From: Strix aluco
Lineage: Eukaryota > Chordata > Aves > Strigiformes > Strigidae
Length of the DNA: 64,000 bases
NCBI RefSeq assembly: GCF_031877795.1
Contig: NC_133940.1
Location: 8,557,985-8,621,984, forward strand
Direction: 5' to 3'
Below the pieces are notes generated by a model. The model was not told the DNA's origin and searched no databases. It worked only from the letters and a program-made list of their open reading frames with translations. Both the position numbers and the translations under genes were made by a program. This document shows positions 1 through 43,700 of this stretch, in pieces; position 1 is the first letter of the stretch, and each line of letters starts with the position of its first letter.

Positions 1-3000
1 TCTATAATGTGAAGTTTAATTACTTGACCATAGTTTACCTATAGGAATCGGGGAAATATGTGTGGTTATAAATGTGATTATTAGTATTTGGATTTTTAAA
101 GTGATTGGATTTCAAAGCAAAATTTAGGTAGCCTTAAAAGAATTCCTCCACTTACATACCGACGTAATAACTTGCATTAATTTTAGTGAAAATGTTTGGA
201 TTTTAAAAAAAATCTGACAGATAGCTTACCTTCAATACATATTTATTCAACTTAGCTCTGAATAAGTCTAATTTGCATCATTAAAGTGTTGGAAATTAAG
301 CAGTAGATAGTTGTAATTCTATAATGAAATATTCTATAGAAATTGAAGTTAAGTGAGTGAACACATTCTCGCTGTAAAGTATGTTTAAAGAAATTGGTCT
401 CAGGGAGAGTTGGGGGAATTTTACGCAAAATAAACTTTAACATACACAGAAACACACACACAAAGGTCTGCTGCAAGAGCTGCACAGACACCTTGTGTGT
501 TTGAAGTGGCCTGGCGGGGGGGTGGCAGGGTGGAGGGGAGGCGAGCTCTGTCCTGCTGTATTGTCAGGTTCTACAAAGAGAAATTTTCCAGAGAATCTGA
601 AAGGATCTCTGCTTATTCCTTACAATTTATACTGAGGTTTGGAAAAGTTATAGTCAGTGTTCTGGAGTCAGGTGATTATTTCATGTAATGCTACAGTTCA
701 GCCAAAACTTAGTGAATGTGGAGTGAGGAAATAATACAGAAAGCAAAGGAGGAGACAGAAGGCTTTTCAAACACTTCATACCATTCCCTGTGTGAGCAGC
801 AGAAGTATGCTACGGTTGGAGGTAGTATTGAAAGGCGTAAGGAATGTCTGAACTTTTGTCCTGATGAGCTTTGGTTGGCACTAAGGTGAGTGTCCAAGAT
901 CCTGGGTGGGCTGGTGTGGCCTCTGCTGAAGCTTGTCTTTCTGTGGCTTCACTGGTGGAGTAGCTGCGGTCACAAGATCAACAGCTAGTTTGGGTGTGCC
1001 TGTACCTGCTGCAGCCAAAATTTCCATTTTGCAGTGTGGTTCTATTCAGGGTTGCCACATCTTTTAAAAGTCACTTTTCTAGGGCTTGTTTATGCTCACT
1101 TGTCTCTCGTGGTTGGTACAGCCTTAATTGAAATTTATGTGAGCTCTAGTTAAAACCACTTTCTATGCTGACATAGAAAAACTGGGGCTGCTGTGCCTTT
1201 GTCTCTTCGTCTCACCTGGTGTTTCTCAAATAAAATATGAACAAAACCCACTTCATATGGAAAACATTTTAAAACAAGCTTGTGAGTGAATACACCTTTT
1301 ACCTTTATAAATATCTGGTTATTAGAAAACTTAAGCTTCTATAAATTAAGGAAAGTCATCTGAACAAATACTGGATGTTCACAAGTTAACATAGCAATAC
1401 AGAAAAAGTTAAATTACCTTAAGTTTTATATTATGCAAGACATTGCAAGGAAGAAAAAATTGTGAAAATATCTTCTCTTAATCTTTTGAATTTTATAGTC
1501 AAAACATTAGTGTCCAGTGTTGCAATAGTTTTTCTGTGGAAGGTAGTTTGAAAGAACAATGATTTAATGTTGATTGCTAATAGCTTTTCATTTAAATTGT
1601 TGACGTTGCACTAAAATTAGGTCAGGACCCCTCTGTTGCAGTGTTTGGAGAAAACGGAGACTGCCGAACACCCAGAAGGGAAGTAATACCTCTGTGTGAT
1701 ACGGTCACACAGGCTAGGTGGCATTCGAAAATTTTTTTATTTTTCAACTTAATGTGGGTTCCTTTTTTTTTTTGTGGAGAAGTGTGGGTTTTATACTGAT
1801 AACCTGTATCGCTGAATATTGCAGTTTTAAACACAGTGTCAGGTTTCCTATGTTTTCTTTATGAGAGAAGGAAGACTTGGGCAGTGTAAGGAGGTCGTGG
1901 TTTTCCACCTTCTTGCACAGACACATGTCTGTATTGTTACAGTAACATCAAAGCATTTTGGATCTTACAGTTTAATCTGTAGCTATCACTTGTGTAGGAC
2001 TGGTGCAAGGTCACTATGAGCCCACTGTTATGCAGGAGCATGGGCTGATTTGTCATGGTGCAGAGACCTGTGCAAACTTATTTCAGTGTTGAGAGGAGAG
2101 AGAAAGTCCTTATTAAGTCTTCAAGGTTTCATTTATGGAATAGAAACAAAGATTGTGTGGTCTGTAATCACCCATCACCACCCCCCTAACCAAGCAACCA
2201 ACCACTCTTCAAGATTGCTGTACGGTGTCAAATTGGCTCGACGAAGGGCGTGTGACTAGGGAAAGGGAAGTATAATTTGGTACGAAGTTACTGTTTGGAG
2301 TAACTTCAAGTATGAGCATTTTCTCAGTGTTTGTTCTAGAGATCCCTTGTGCAATGTGAGGAAATGATTAAGAAGATGAATCCTGTGTCATGCGGTTCTG
2401 TCTTTAATCAATACTATTTCAAAAAAAAAAAAAAGAATCCTTTTCCTTTAAACATATCAAGGCTATTCGGATGGCTGGATACTCCCCCTTCTGGTGTGCT
2501 AACTGAAGTTTCAGTCTAGGAAATGGGGGATTGTTTTTAAATGTAGAAGTACTGTGGAACTCCTGCTTTTTTCCTTCTTTTTTTTTTTTTTTTGAACTTG
2601 AAATACTTGAGTATATGAACATGCTTGTGATTTCCAGAACTGTGCAATAAGTTTATAGTTTGTTCCTGTTTTCCTAAATTAAAAGTCCTAATACAAATGT
2701 CCCAAGTAGGTTGCATTTCATAGTATGTGTATCCAGTCGCTTAAAACAAGCACTCTAATGTCTGTTGACTAAACTAATAATAGTATTCAAACAGCTGAAT
2801 TCCAAAATACATCTTGAGTCAGAATATTCCTTATAATAAGAACCAATCCGAGAGCTAGTAATGAATTTCGTGTTAGATTTGGATGCTTTTAAATAGTGAC
2901 CTTCAATTACAAGGCATTGTGTAAGTTTTTAAATTAATAGTAACTTGTAAAACATTCTTGGAAGCTCTTGATGTCTACCTGTGGACCTCCAAAGTCTAAA

Positions 3001-3067
3001 ATCTCTCCTGTAAATAATATGTAGTCCAGGAGGAAGTTTAAATCTCCAATTTGTGCTTTCTCATCAG
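1..3067 (+). other. 5' flank or intron 1 of MTM1, no exon recognised
   Basis: This stretch is AT-rich, with poly-T/poly-A runs (about 1765-1774, 2420-2433, 2579-2593) and no CpG island, no coding-like frame and no homology I recognise. The open frames here are short and have random-looking composition. It most likely lies in intron 1, because the exon starting at 3068 has a good acceptor just upstream. A non-coding first exon and promoter would then be off the window. Confidence 0.5.
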
Positions 3068-35560
<32,493 letters not shown>

Positions 35561-36140
35561 AATTCAGTATATACACTGAATTGCACTATTTTTTCAGGGA
35601 AGCTCAGAGCATACAATATGTGTGTTCTAAATACCCATGATTTATATGACTTATTTTTGTCCTCTAAATTTCATTCTCCCGTCAATGTTCTTCAGTATGT
35701 GTTTCCAAAATAACAGCATTGTCCCAAAATCTTGACATGTTAAGGTAAACAAGATGCATTACATCAGATAAATGAAGAAGGATACTCAATTGTTCATGAT
35801 ACACTTTACATTTGAAAGCTATGCATACTCTGGTATATATGCCTTCTACTTACTTGTGGTTTATAAAAAAAGCTATTTTTATTAGAATATTTAAAGTTTC
35901 TGTATTGGAGTTGAACGTATGGGTGACATCTCTGAGCAGCGTGGAGAAGTTCGGAAAATCTTAATAGTTTTTACTGTGTAAACACTACAGGATAACCTAT
36001 TGCATTTAGGAAAGTGTAATATAATGGAATGGCTCTTTTTGCACTTACTTCGTTACATATATACACACCATTCTTTGTATTACTGGTTCAGTCGAATTTC
36101 AGTATTTGAAGCGCTCTAACATAACTCTGCGGGCTTGGAT
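35561..36140. other. Intergenic, nothing recognised
   Basis: AT-rich sequence between the presumed MTM1 3' end and the minus-strand open frame. I see no repeat or gene. It could still be distal MTM1 3' UTR. Confidence 0.5.
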
Positions 36141-36565
36141 TTTTTTTTCAAGTGAACAGGTAAAATACTTGTTTTAATTCTGTTTTTACATGTCAATATT
36201 CAGCAAACGTAGGGGTGTTTTTAATCCAATACTTTCTGGAAAATACTACTCTGAAGTTGTGAACGTAGGCGTACAAACTGATCAACGTTAACAGAAAACT
36301 TTTCTCCTCTCCACTTAAATGCGCTGTACGGCACCTCCTGAACCCCCTGTGCAGCCGCAGGGGCGGCAGCTGCCCCGTTAACGGCCGTCGGATCCTTCTT
36401 GGAGCTGGGGAAGCTCTTGAGGTGGCGGATGAGAGAGTTCCAGGCGCCGAGTGCCTTTTCCAGGAGGGGTGAAAAAGCAGGGCCGGGATGTGAACACCGC
36501 TGTCCATGTCGGAATGCCCAGTGTCCACGTCGGAATGTTATTGTAGTTTTTTCCTTTCTGTACTC
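36141..36565 (-). pseudogene. Unidentified minus-strand coding-like segment: terminal exon or 5'-truncated retrocopy
   Basis: The minus strand is open from 36565 to a TAA at 36223-36221 (114 sense codons, no Met in frame). The translated segment looks like real protein, for example LLEKALGAWNSLIRHLKSFP, an Ala-rich linker (AAAAPAAAQG), VPYSAFKWRGEKFSVNVDQF and a final QKVLD. Third codon positions in the GC-rich half are overwhelmingly G or C, far more than in the overlapping 111-codon frame, which supports coding origin. After the stop come ATTAAA (complement of 36173-36178) and, about 24 bases on, a run of nine A on the minus strand (complement of 36141-36149). This would fit an mRNA 3' end copied into DNA, or a genuine last exon of a gene starting in the CpG island. 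I do not recognise the protein. Confidence 0.4.
36487..36540 (+). repeat. Two tandem copies of a 20-base TGTCCAYGTCGGAATG unit
   Basis: GTCCATGTCGGAATGCCCAG is followed directly by GTCCACGTCGGAATGTTAT. The duplication lies at the 5' edge of the minus-strand coding-like segment. Confidence 0.6.
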
Positions 36566-36839
36566 TTACTTCCCTGAGCCAGAGAAGATAACATAGTTTT
36601 TGTGCAGGGCTCCAGTTAGTTATTTAGAAAGTTTATTTGTTGGATGCCTTCATTTGCTTACGCCTTATCCACCCCAGTGTCACTGTTATGGGTATAGCCT
36701 AGAAATGATTTGCGTACTACCTCCTTTTGATGTATTTTTAAACTCTGCCTTGAGTTCAGTTTATTGTCTCACAGCATTTTGTGTCATGCTTGAGAAAACA
36801 AGTTTTTATAACTGACCAGGAATCTCCTTCCATGACAGT

Positions 36840-37760
36840 GTGGGCCGCCCTCGCTGGGTACCGCGGGACCGCTCTGGGGCCGGGTGTTGTCAAAGCGCCT
36901 TTGGGGCGGGGGGAGAGCTAACAGCCGTCTGCCATGTATGCGTGTGAAGGGAAAAAAAATAAAGATGTCAATTTTAAACCCTTTGCGTCTGACGGACTGA
37001 AAGCATTCGCCTCTTTCTGGGCCTGCCGACGTCGGTCCGGCGCTGAGGGGGCTGGAGGGGGACAGCCCCTGAGGGGGTGCCGCCAGGCCCTGCGCGCCCC
37101 TCAGCCCCGCGCCGGGGCGGCGGCCGCCCCGCCAGCCCTTCCCCCGCCGCGCGGGGCCGCTGCCCGCCCTCGCGGCGGCGCGGAGGCCTGTGGGTAAGCC
37201 CCGCCGCCAGGTGACAGCTCTCGGCAGCCGGGGCCCGAGCGGGCCGGGCTGAGGCGGCAGGGCCGGGCCGGGCCGGGGGCAGCGGCGGCGGTGGCGCGGC
37301 GGAGGGGCGGGAGTCCGCCATCCCGGCGGCGCAGCGAGGCCCGCCGGAAACATGGAGCGGGCGGCGGCGGCGGCGGCTGGGCCGGCGGTGGAGGGCGGCG
37401 GCGTGAACCGGAGAGCCGTGCGGGCGGGGGGCGTCGCGGCGGCAGGGTCGCGGCAGGCCAGCACGGAGACGCTGGACAGGTGAGCGGAGCCGGCGGCGAA
37501 GGGCGCGCCGCGGGCGGGGGGAGGGGGGGGGGCGGCGGGAGAGCGGGCTCCGCTTCCCGCGCTCGGGGGGGGGGACGCCGCGGCCTGCCCTCCCCGCGGC
37601 ACCGGGCGCCCCTCGGCCCGCGCCGCCGCCGAGCGCGGCCCCCGGCCTCGGGGTGGCCTCCCCGCCGCCGCCGCCCCGCCCCGCGGAACCGGTAACGGAG
37701 GCGGCCGCGGTGGCGCGGAGCCGGGCAGCCACTGCAGCGTAAATCTGGGGGTTCATTTTG
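36840..37760. promoter_or_regulatory. MTMR1: CpG island and promoter region of MTMR1
   Basis: Very high G+C with dense CpG, in sharp contrast to the AT-rich surroundings. It contains GC-box (Sp1-like) sequence such as GAGGGGCGGG at about 37302-37311, repeats of GGGCC at 37260-37277 and long G-runs (37516-37532, 37566-37573). There is no clear TATA box, so this is a dispersed housekeeping-type promoter. CpG-island promoters are often bidirectional, which matters for the minus-strand segment nearby. Large open frames on both strands here are an effect of base composition. Confidence 0.85.
37352..37479 (+). CDS. MTMR1: MTMR1 exon 1, coding part
   Basis: The ATG at 37352 has a strong context (GGAAACATGG). 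The donor is GTGAGC at 37480. It encodes [20 protein letters not shown] and continues to [11 protein letters not shown], matching the human MDRPAAAAAAG...SRQPSVETLDS. Six Ala codons (five GCG, one GCT) form a short GCG repeat. The donor splits a Ser codon after two bases. The transcription start is not defined, probably 37.2-37.34 kb. Confidence 0.93.
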
Positions 37761-40700
37761 TGTCACCGCGCAGGCAGATTCCCCTCGGCGAGGGAACTGG
37801 CCGTTGTCAAAGTTTCCTGCTTGCGGTTGTGTGTTTTTCGTCTTTAACGTCACCGTTTTTGCGAAGGCTGAGGCTGCCTGCAGGATTCGGCCCGGGTTTT
37901 TTTTTTTTGGGCAGTGCGTAGTTTCCCATCGTCGCAAACCCAAGTGAGACTTCTCAGATTTTACGTCTTTATTCCCGGTTTTATTTTTCAGTCAAGCGGG
38001 TATTGGCTGTGCAGAGGTGTCGCGTCCCGGAGCGGTGTGGCGCTGGCTTTGTGTCTCGGTGGCAGAGGCTTGGCGGGGATGGACCCGCGGTGGGGAGCAG
38101 GAGCCTGGCCCCGGGCGTTACCGCATCCTAGTTCAGCACTCCTGGCAGAGCCGAGCCTGCCTGCAGAAGTTTCCAGCTGGAGGCAGACTAAAGAGCTGAA
38201 TTTAAAAATCCTTAAACAAGGAGTAGAAACTAACGGAAATTTCACCCAGATGACAAATAAAGAAAAAAGACTGTATTTAAAAATCAACGCCAGGTTCCAG
38301 TCTCCATATTCTCTCTCTCCTGTTAGGAGAAACCTGGAGTTTTACATCGTTGTAGTGAAAGTGGAAGTCAAATGTCCATTTTCTATCACCAAAACTTACA
38401 TCTTTGTATTCCTTATTAATGCACTTCCTAGCTTAATTTTCATCCTTCTTTCTTCTCCTAATCTTGTTCTATGCTGGAAAAGTTATAATGTCCGTTTGTC
38501 ATAGAATTTATTTATTTGCCAGTACGGTTGTACCAGGCTATGCTAATGTGCGTGGCCTCAGACGGGACAGAAAGAAAAGACGTGTACTGGTACGTGTCCC
38601 ACTTGACAGGTGGTGATAAGTCACACCGGTATGATCAGCATCCTGTGGTACGCTGATACATCCTGAGACACTGACCGTAAGGGATGGACCTGCGTTCACA
38701 TTCGTTTTCCTGCTGCTATTAATGTTGATTTAGTGATGCCCGGTGAAGATAAACCATGGAAAAATAAATCCTTTTCTTAATTAAGAAGTAAATGCTTATT
38801 TGGAAACAAATGTAGGCAAACCTTAAAGAGATGCGCTAGAAATGAAGAGATGTGAGAGGAGGAGAAATAAATGAGATCAGGAAGGGATTACTGCAGGGTC
38901 TAGCTCATGCATTCCTTCGCAAGTAAAAAGTTTCTCTAAGTGAATCTGGACTCGAGTTCAGCCCTAACCTGAGAGTTACCTTTATTGTTCGAGCAGGAGT
39001 ACCACAGATGTGTTTCAGTTGCAAAACAGCATTTTGTGGGAGAGAGCTACTAAAATTATCAGAAAAGTTCTGAAAGAGCTTTCATTTCAGGTGTGAAGTT
39101 GTTGCATGCTCTTCACCTTCTATCTACCAATCCTAGCAGAGCTAATGCAAGGGAAGACCTCTAGTTAAGGAGTAACTGGTCATCTTCTGCCATTATCCCA
39201 CCCTCTTAATGTCCAAGTTGGGGTGCGTTTGTTGGGTGCTGGGTATGCGTATGAAGTTACTCGCTTCTGTGTCACAGGATACTCACAATTCAAAGCTAGT
39301 TCACGAATGAATTCTAAAAATGAATTAAAATATTCTTTCTGTATTTGACTTCTGAATAAGCATTAAATCTGTAGAAGAGCCCAACTAAACTGTTTGAAGA
39401 AATGGCAGTTATCTAAGACATCAGCTGAGGTTGCCGTGGCACTCGGGGAACAGTTCGCTCTGGCATTCCCAGTTTTTCGTCAGATGCTGGCATTTTGAAG
39501 CAGACCTAGAGCACTTCAAAGTGGCTGGCAACAAACTGTGCAATTGTTTCTCACTCACAATACTGTTGTTTGTAAGCAGTGCTAGTTCAGGTGTCTGTTC
39601 CCAAAATGCATCATCTGGAATTTAGTGTGATTTCTGCTGTTCAGATGCTTTGTCTTTAGGGTTCCTATAAACACCCTCTGCTGCAGAATTCCTTGCTGTG
39701 GCACGGGAAGGCCCGTCCTGAAGATTATTCAGAGATTATTTTATGAATAGGAAAAAAATATGGCTAACTAGAATTTAACCTTTAGAAAACATGTATTTTC
39801 TACATTTAATATTAATATAGAATACAACACTACTGTAGTTTAATTTTTTTAATACTACCATAGAGTAATTTAATTTTGAGGATTTACTGAATAATCAGGA
39901 AATAATAATAAGGAAAGTGTGAGGAGTTTCCTTTTACTTGACCAAATTCATTACATGGGTGGATTTTAAAAAAAGAAAGTGTGAATGAGGAAAAAATGTT
40001 ACACTGGATAAGGAAAACAGCATTTCTATAAGTTCCTAGGAGCCTAACCTTGCTTTTAACCTACTGACAGCTCTACCTCTCTGGTAAAATCTAGTAAAAC
40101 TGTTTTCCCTAATTTGATCAGCAAAATAGTTGCATTCTGCCCACAAAGCTAATTTTTATGATGTTAGTGATCATTTATGGTCTTGTTTTTTCTGGATGTG
40201 CTCAGTTGCTGCGCTATTCTGAATATACATTTCGAATTACTGCTAAATAATGTGAAATACTCTGTTTTTGTAGCCCAACTGGATCCCATGTGGAATGGTG
40301 TAAACAGCTGATAGCTGCAACCATTTCTAGTCAGATCTCCGGGTCTGTCCCATCTGAAGGTGTGTCCAGAGACTACAGGGTAAGTGATTTGAGGAATGCC
40401 TTGATTTAAGATAAAAGAGTGAATGATCAGGAAAGTCCTTGCTACCTTGATTATCAGGTGGTAAGTACTTAAGTGATTGCTGAATGTTTCAGAACTAGAA
40501 ACATCTCATTATTCGTAGGAGTCTTTTGAATCTGCTTTGTTTTTTCCTCCATATTTAGAATAGTGGCATTGAAGTCTACAGAATAAAAATTCAGACGGGT
40601 GAAAGGAAAATTAAAAGTCAGTGTTTTGAATAAAATGCCAAAAGGGAATTGTCTTTCCTCTTGATTACTATGTAAAAAAAAATTTGGTGAAGTAAATTAA

Positions 40701-43700
40701 TAGTTACGAGTTGAAATTGTTTCTAGTGTGTGTCATTCAGAGTACAGAGTTGAGCTCTCCAGATTTCCCCCAAAATAAATGCTTATGCCTTTGCTACTGT
40801 GCAAAAAACATAAATTACTATAATTTTTTGTGGGGTTTCACCAGAGACAGAGAATTTAATATCAAACAAAATAACTTAGCCTTTTTATTCCCTCCCAGTA
40901 ACGTTTTTGTCACTAAGGTAATGATTGCACAGTATGGTTTGCCTGATAGGTTCTGTTATGCCTTTTTACGCCTATTCTTTCATGCTCATTTGCCATTTCC
41001 TATGTGCAGCCAGCCAACTGAACTATCAAGAGTGGAGCATATACAGTTTTCCTTCTCTTACAAATTGACAAAAGTCGCCTGTGTTTCAGGTCCCTTTAAG
41101 AAACCAAGCTGCTGCTATCTAGATCCTTTTTTCTTCCTAGATTTGAAAGAGTTTCATGGTCTTCATGCAAAATGGCTAAATGAAGATTTTATCTTTTTTG
41201 TTTTTAACTAGATTTTAAATTATTTTCCAATATGCTCTGTGATTAAGAAGTTTGTTGTCCAGAAACAGCGTATTTAGATTCTGTGACAGCAGGTCAGATT
41301 CAGCCCAAGCCTGAAGATGAATCCACAAAATGTTTTTGACCGTAGTCTACTTAAAAATTCACCTCACAGAGTTTCACACTTATCAGCCCAGTCAGCAGTT
41401 TATACTCATAAAAAAGTGTAGCTCTTCCATACTATAGCAGCTGAATTGCAAATGCTTACTTCAGGTCAAGGCTAACATCTTTGATAAAACACTGTGGAAA
41501 CCTTGCAGTACAGCTGTCGATGTTGTATTTGCACCGTAGATCAAGGACTTCATTTTAGTAAAATCCAAGTGTGTAAGCTTGGTGTTGAGCCTATTTCTGA
41601 GTTAGAACACATTCCTCTGGAATAAAGAGCATTTTTTAATTCTAAATATTTTAGTTCTAAATAACATCCTTCTCTATACCAAACTCGGCTTGGATATTAT
41701 TTAACAGGAATAAGTCTAAAAGACTAATTAAAATTCTACCTCAGTCTCTGTTTCTTAGAAATGAAAGAAAAAAGATTAAGCCTGGTGCTATTCAGAAATT
41801 TTGTGTGTAAATTGTATTTGGCATGATTGCATTGCTGTGATCTGAAGTCCCATATATGTGTGTAACATCATGGAATTTTTTATCCTAGAATATCTTTAGT
41901 TACGTTCAGGACCAGTATCTTGTGAAGTGGTGTCTATGCTTTAGGAGAGGGTTTCCTTTGCATGTAGCTTCTGCAGAAGTTCAGTGGTACAATTAGTTGC
42001 TTAGTCAGTGCCACTAACAGGCTGGGTTTATTCATTATTACTATGGAATTCACATGTAAAAAGATAATGCCCATTTATAGCTCAGTTTTCCTTTGAGACA
42101 TCTTTCCTTTTTGATGCACGCCGATCAGTTTTCTGAGTCTTTGTTGCCTTTGATTATACCTTGAATTGCTGTGTCTAGAGACTATCTTACAACAACTTAG
42201 AAACTTTAGGTAGGGCCAGATGTGTGCGTTTGCTTCTGGAACTGGTCAGGCAGTTCTGTTGCTTTCCGCAGGATTTACCAGGAACTCACTGCTTTACTCT
42301 TTCTTCCATCCTTTTTTTAATGTTTCAATCAGTGTGTTTGCAAAAACAGGTAAATATATCGATTCTTGTATCTCCTGGTGTTACTGATGTTATTCTGTGT
42401 CGCTTACCTTACCAGAATGTAATTTAGGGGAGGGGGGAATCAAACAGAAGCAAAGGGGCTGCAAATGAAGTCACTGAAACTGGAGAGCACTGACCGAGCT
42501 CTGCCTTGCTAAACCCTACAGCAACATGAACTCACTCTGAGTTTGAACTCTGCTGTGTATGTCTTCTCTGACATACTCCACCTGGAGAGTATTCTTGAAT
42601 GGGGTTCCTATAAATGAAAATTGCTTCAATTCTAATAGCTGAATGTAGACACCTTCAGAAATAAGGTGAGAAGAGTTGTCACTATCCTTGTTTGGCCATT
42701 TGAATCTGAAAGACACAGTGGTTATACTTCATGGCTGTTACTGCAGGCTTACTGTCTTCCACCTAGAAGGATTACCAGGCTCTTTCTTCTCTTTTCACAA
42801 TAGCACATTGTAACTGGATGATTAGGAATGAATGTTTCAAAAGAGCTTGGCATGTGTTACATCACTGAAATGAAGTGGCTAGATTGTTTTTAGACTAAAA
42901 CAGTTCTGCAAATGAGAGCTACTAGATCTGCATAGTTTTGTTTTGTTCTTCTAAAATCCGGCTATAATTAAAATGTTTGGAAGTAGAGTTCTTCTGAAAA
43001 TCTGATGAAGTAAGATACTGTATCTGTAACAACTCGAATCTGTGTGTTTCGTTGGATAACATTTTATATTTTAACTAACAGGTGTACAGGAGGCCTGTTA
43101 TACGGGTAAGATTACCTTTGGCTAGCAGTAAAACGGCCTCCTACCTGTTTGTCTTTTGTGCTGTGTGAGATCTTGGTGTGTCAAGCGTTCTTCTTTACTT
43201 CATTAATGGTTTTATGAACCAGTCTGACCATTTTGCTATGCAGTGCAACAGCTTCTTTGCCATAGAAATGCTTTATATACATTACAGTGTTTTTGTGAGC
43301 AATAAAAGTCAATGTGTGAGAGAGCAGTATTTTTAAATTATGTTATGAATGTGCAATACTAACTTCAGTTTTATTACATTAATTTTGACAAAACGGTTGC
43401 TTGCAACTGAAGCTTACATGCTTTGGACTACAGAGTACTGTATTAGCAGCTCTAACGTGTTATCTATGCTAAAGAATTTTAGTGGTAAAAGCGTCACGTC
43501 TTTGTCTATCCTATTTAAGTAAGATACCAATTCATGCTTGCCTTTGTACATGTTTTACCTTAATTGTTGCCACCCTGCAGTAGGGTTGAAAGTTAGGTTT
43601 GAAGTTAGACACTAGAGCAATGACCTGCATCTTTTTAATGATAATTTTGAGACTAGGTCTTGCCCATTTTTCATTGGAGATATAAAAAGGGCATGCCTTG

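Noticed and set aside
497..560. G-rich patch considered as MTM1 exon 1 / promoter
   Set aside because: It is G-rich but almost without CpG, short, and lacks the profile of a CpG-island promoter.
36784..37943. Three long minus-strand open frames (260-280 codons) across the MTMR1 CpG island
   Set aside because: Pro/Arg/Ala-rich low-complexity translations produced by high G+C, overlapping each other in different frames and covering the MTMR1 promoter and first exon. No domain or splice logic.
37914..38504. 196-codon plus-strand open frame in MTMR1 intron 1
   Set aside because: It starts at a non-ATG codon, crosses from GC-rich to AT-rich sequence with changing composition and shows no recognisable domain. 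Its length is unusual but possible by chance in the GC-rich half.
40711..41211. 166-codon plus-strand open frame in MTMR1 intron 2
   Set aside because: The translation is rich in Phe, Cys and Leu as expected from random AT-rich DNA. No ATG at the start, no domain, no splice sites matching MTMR1 phase.
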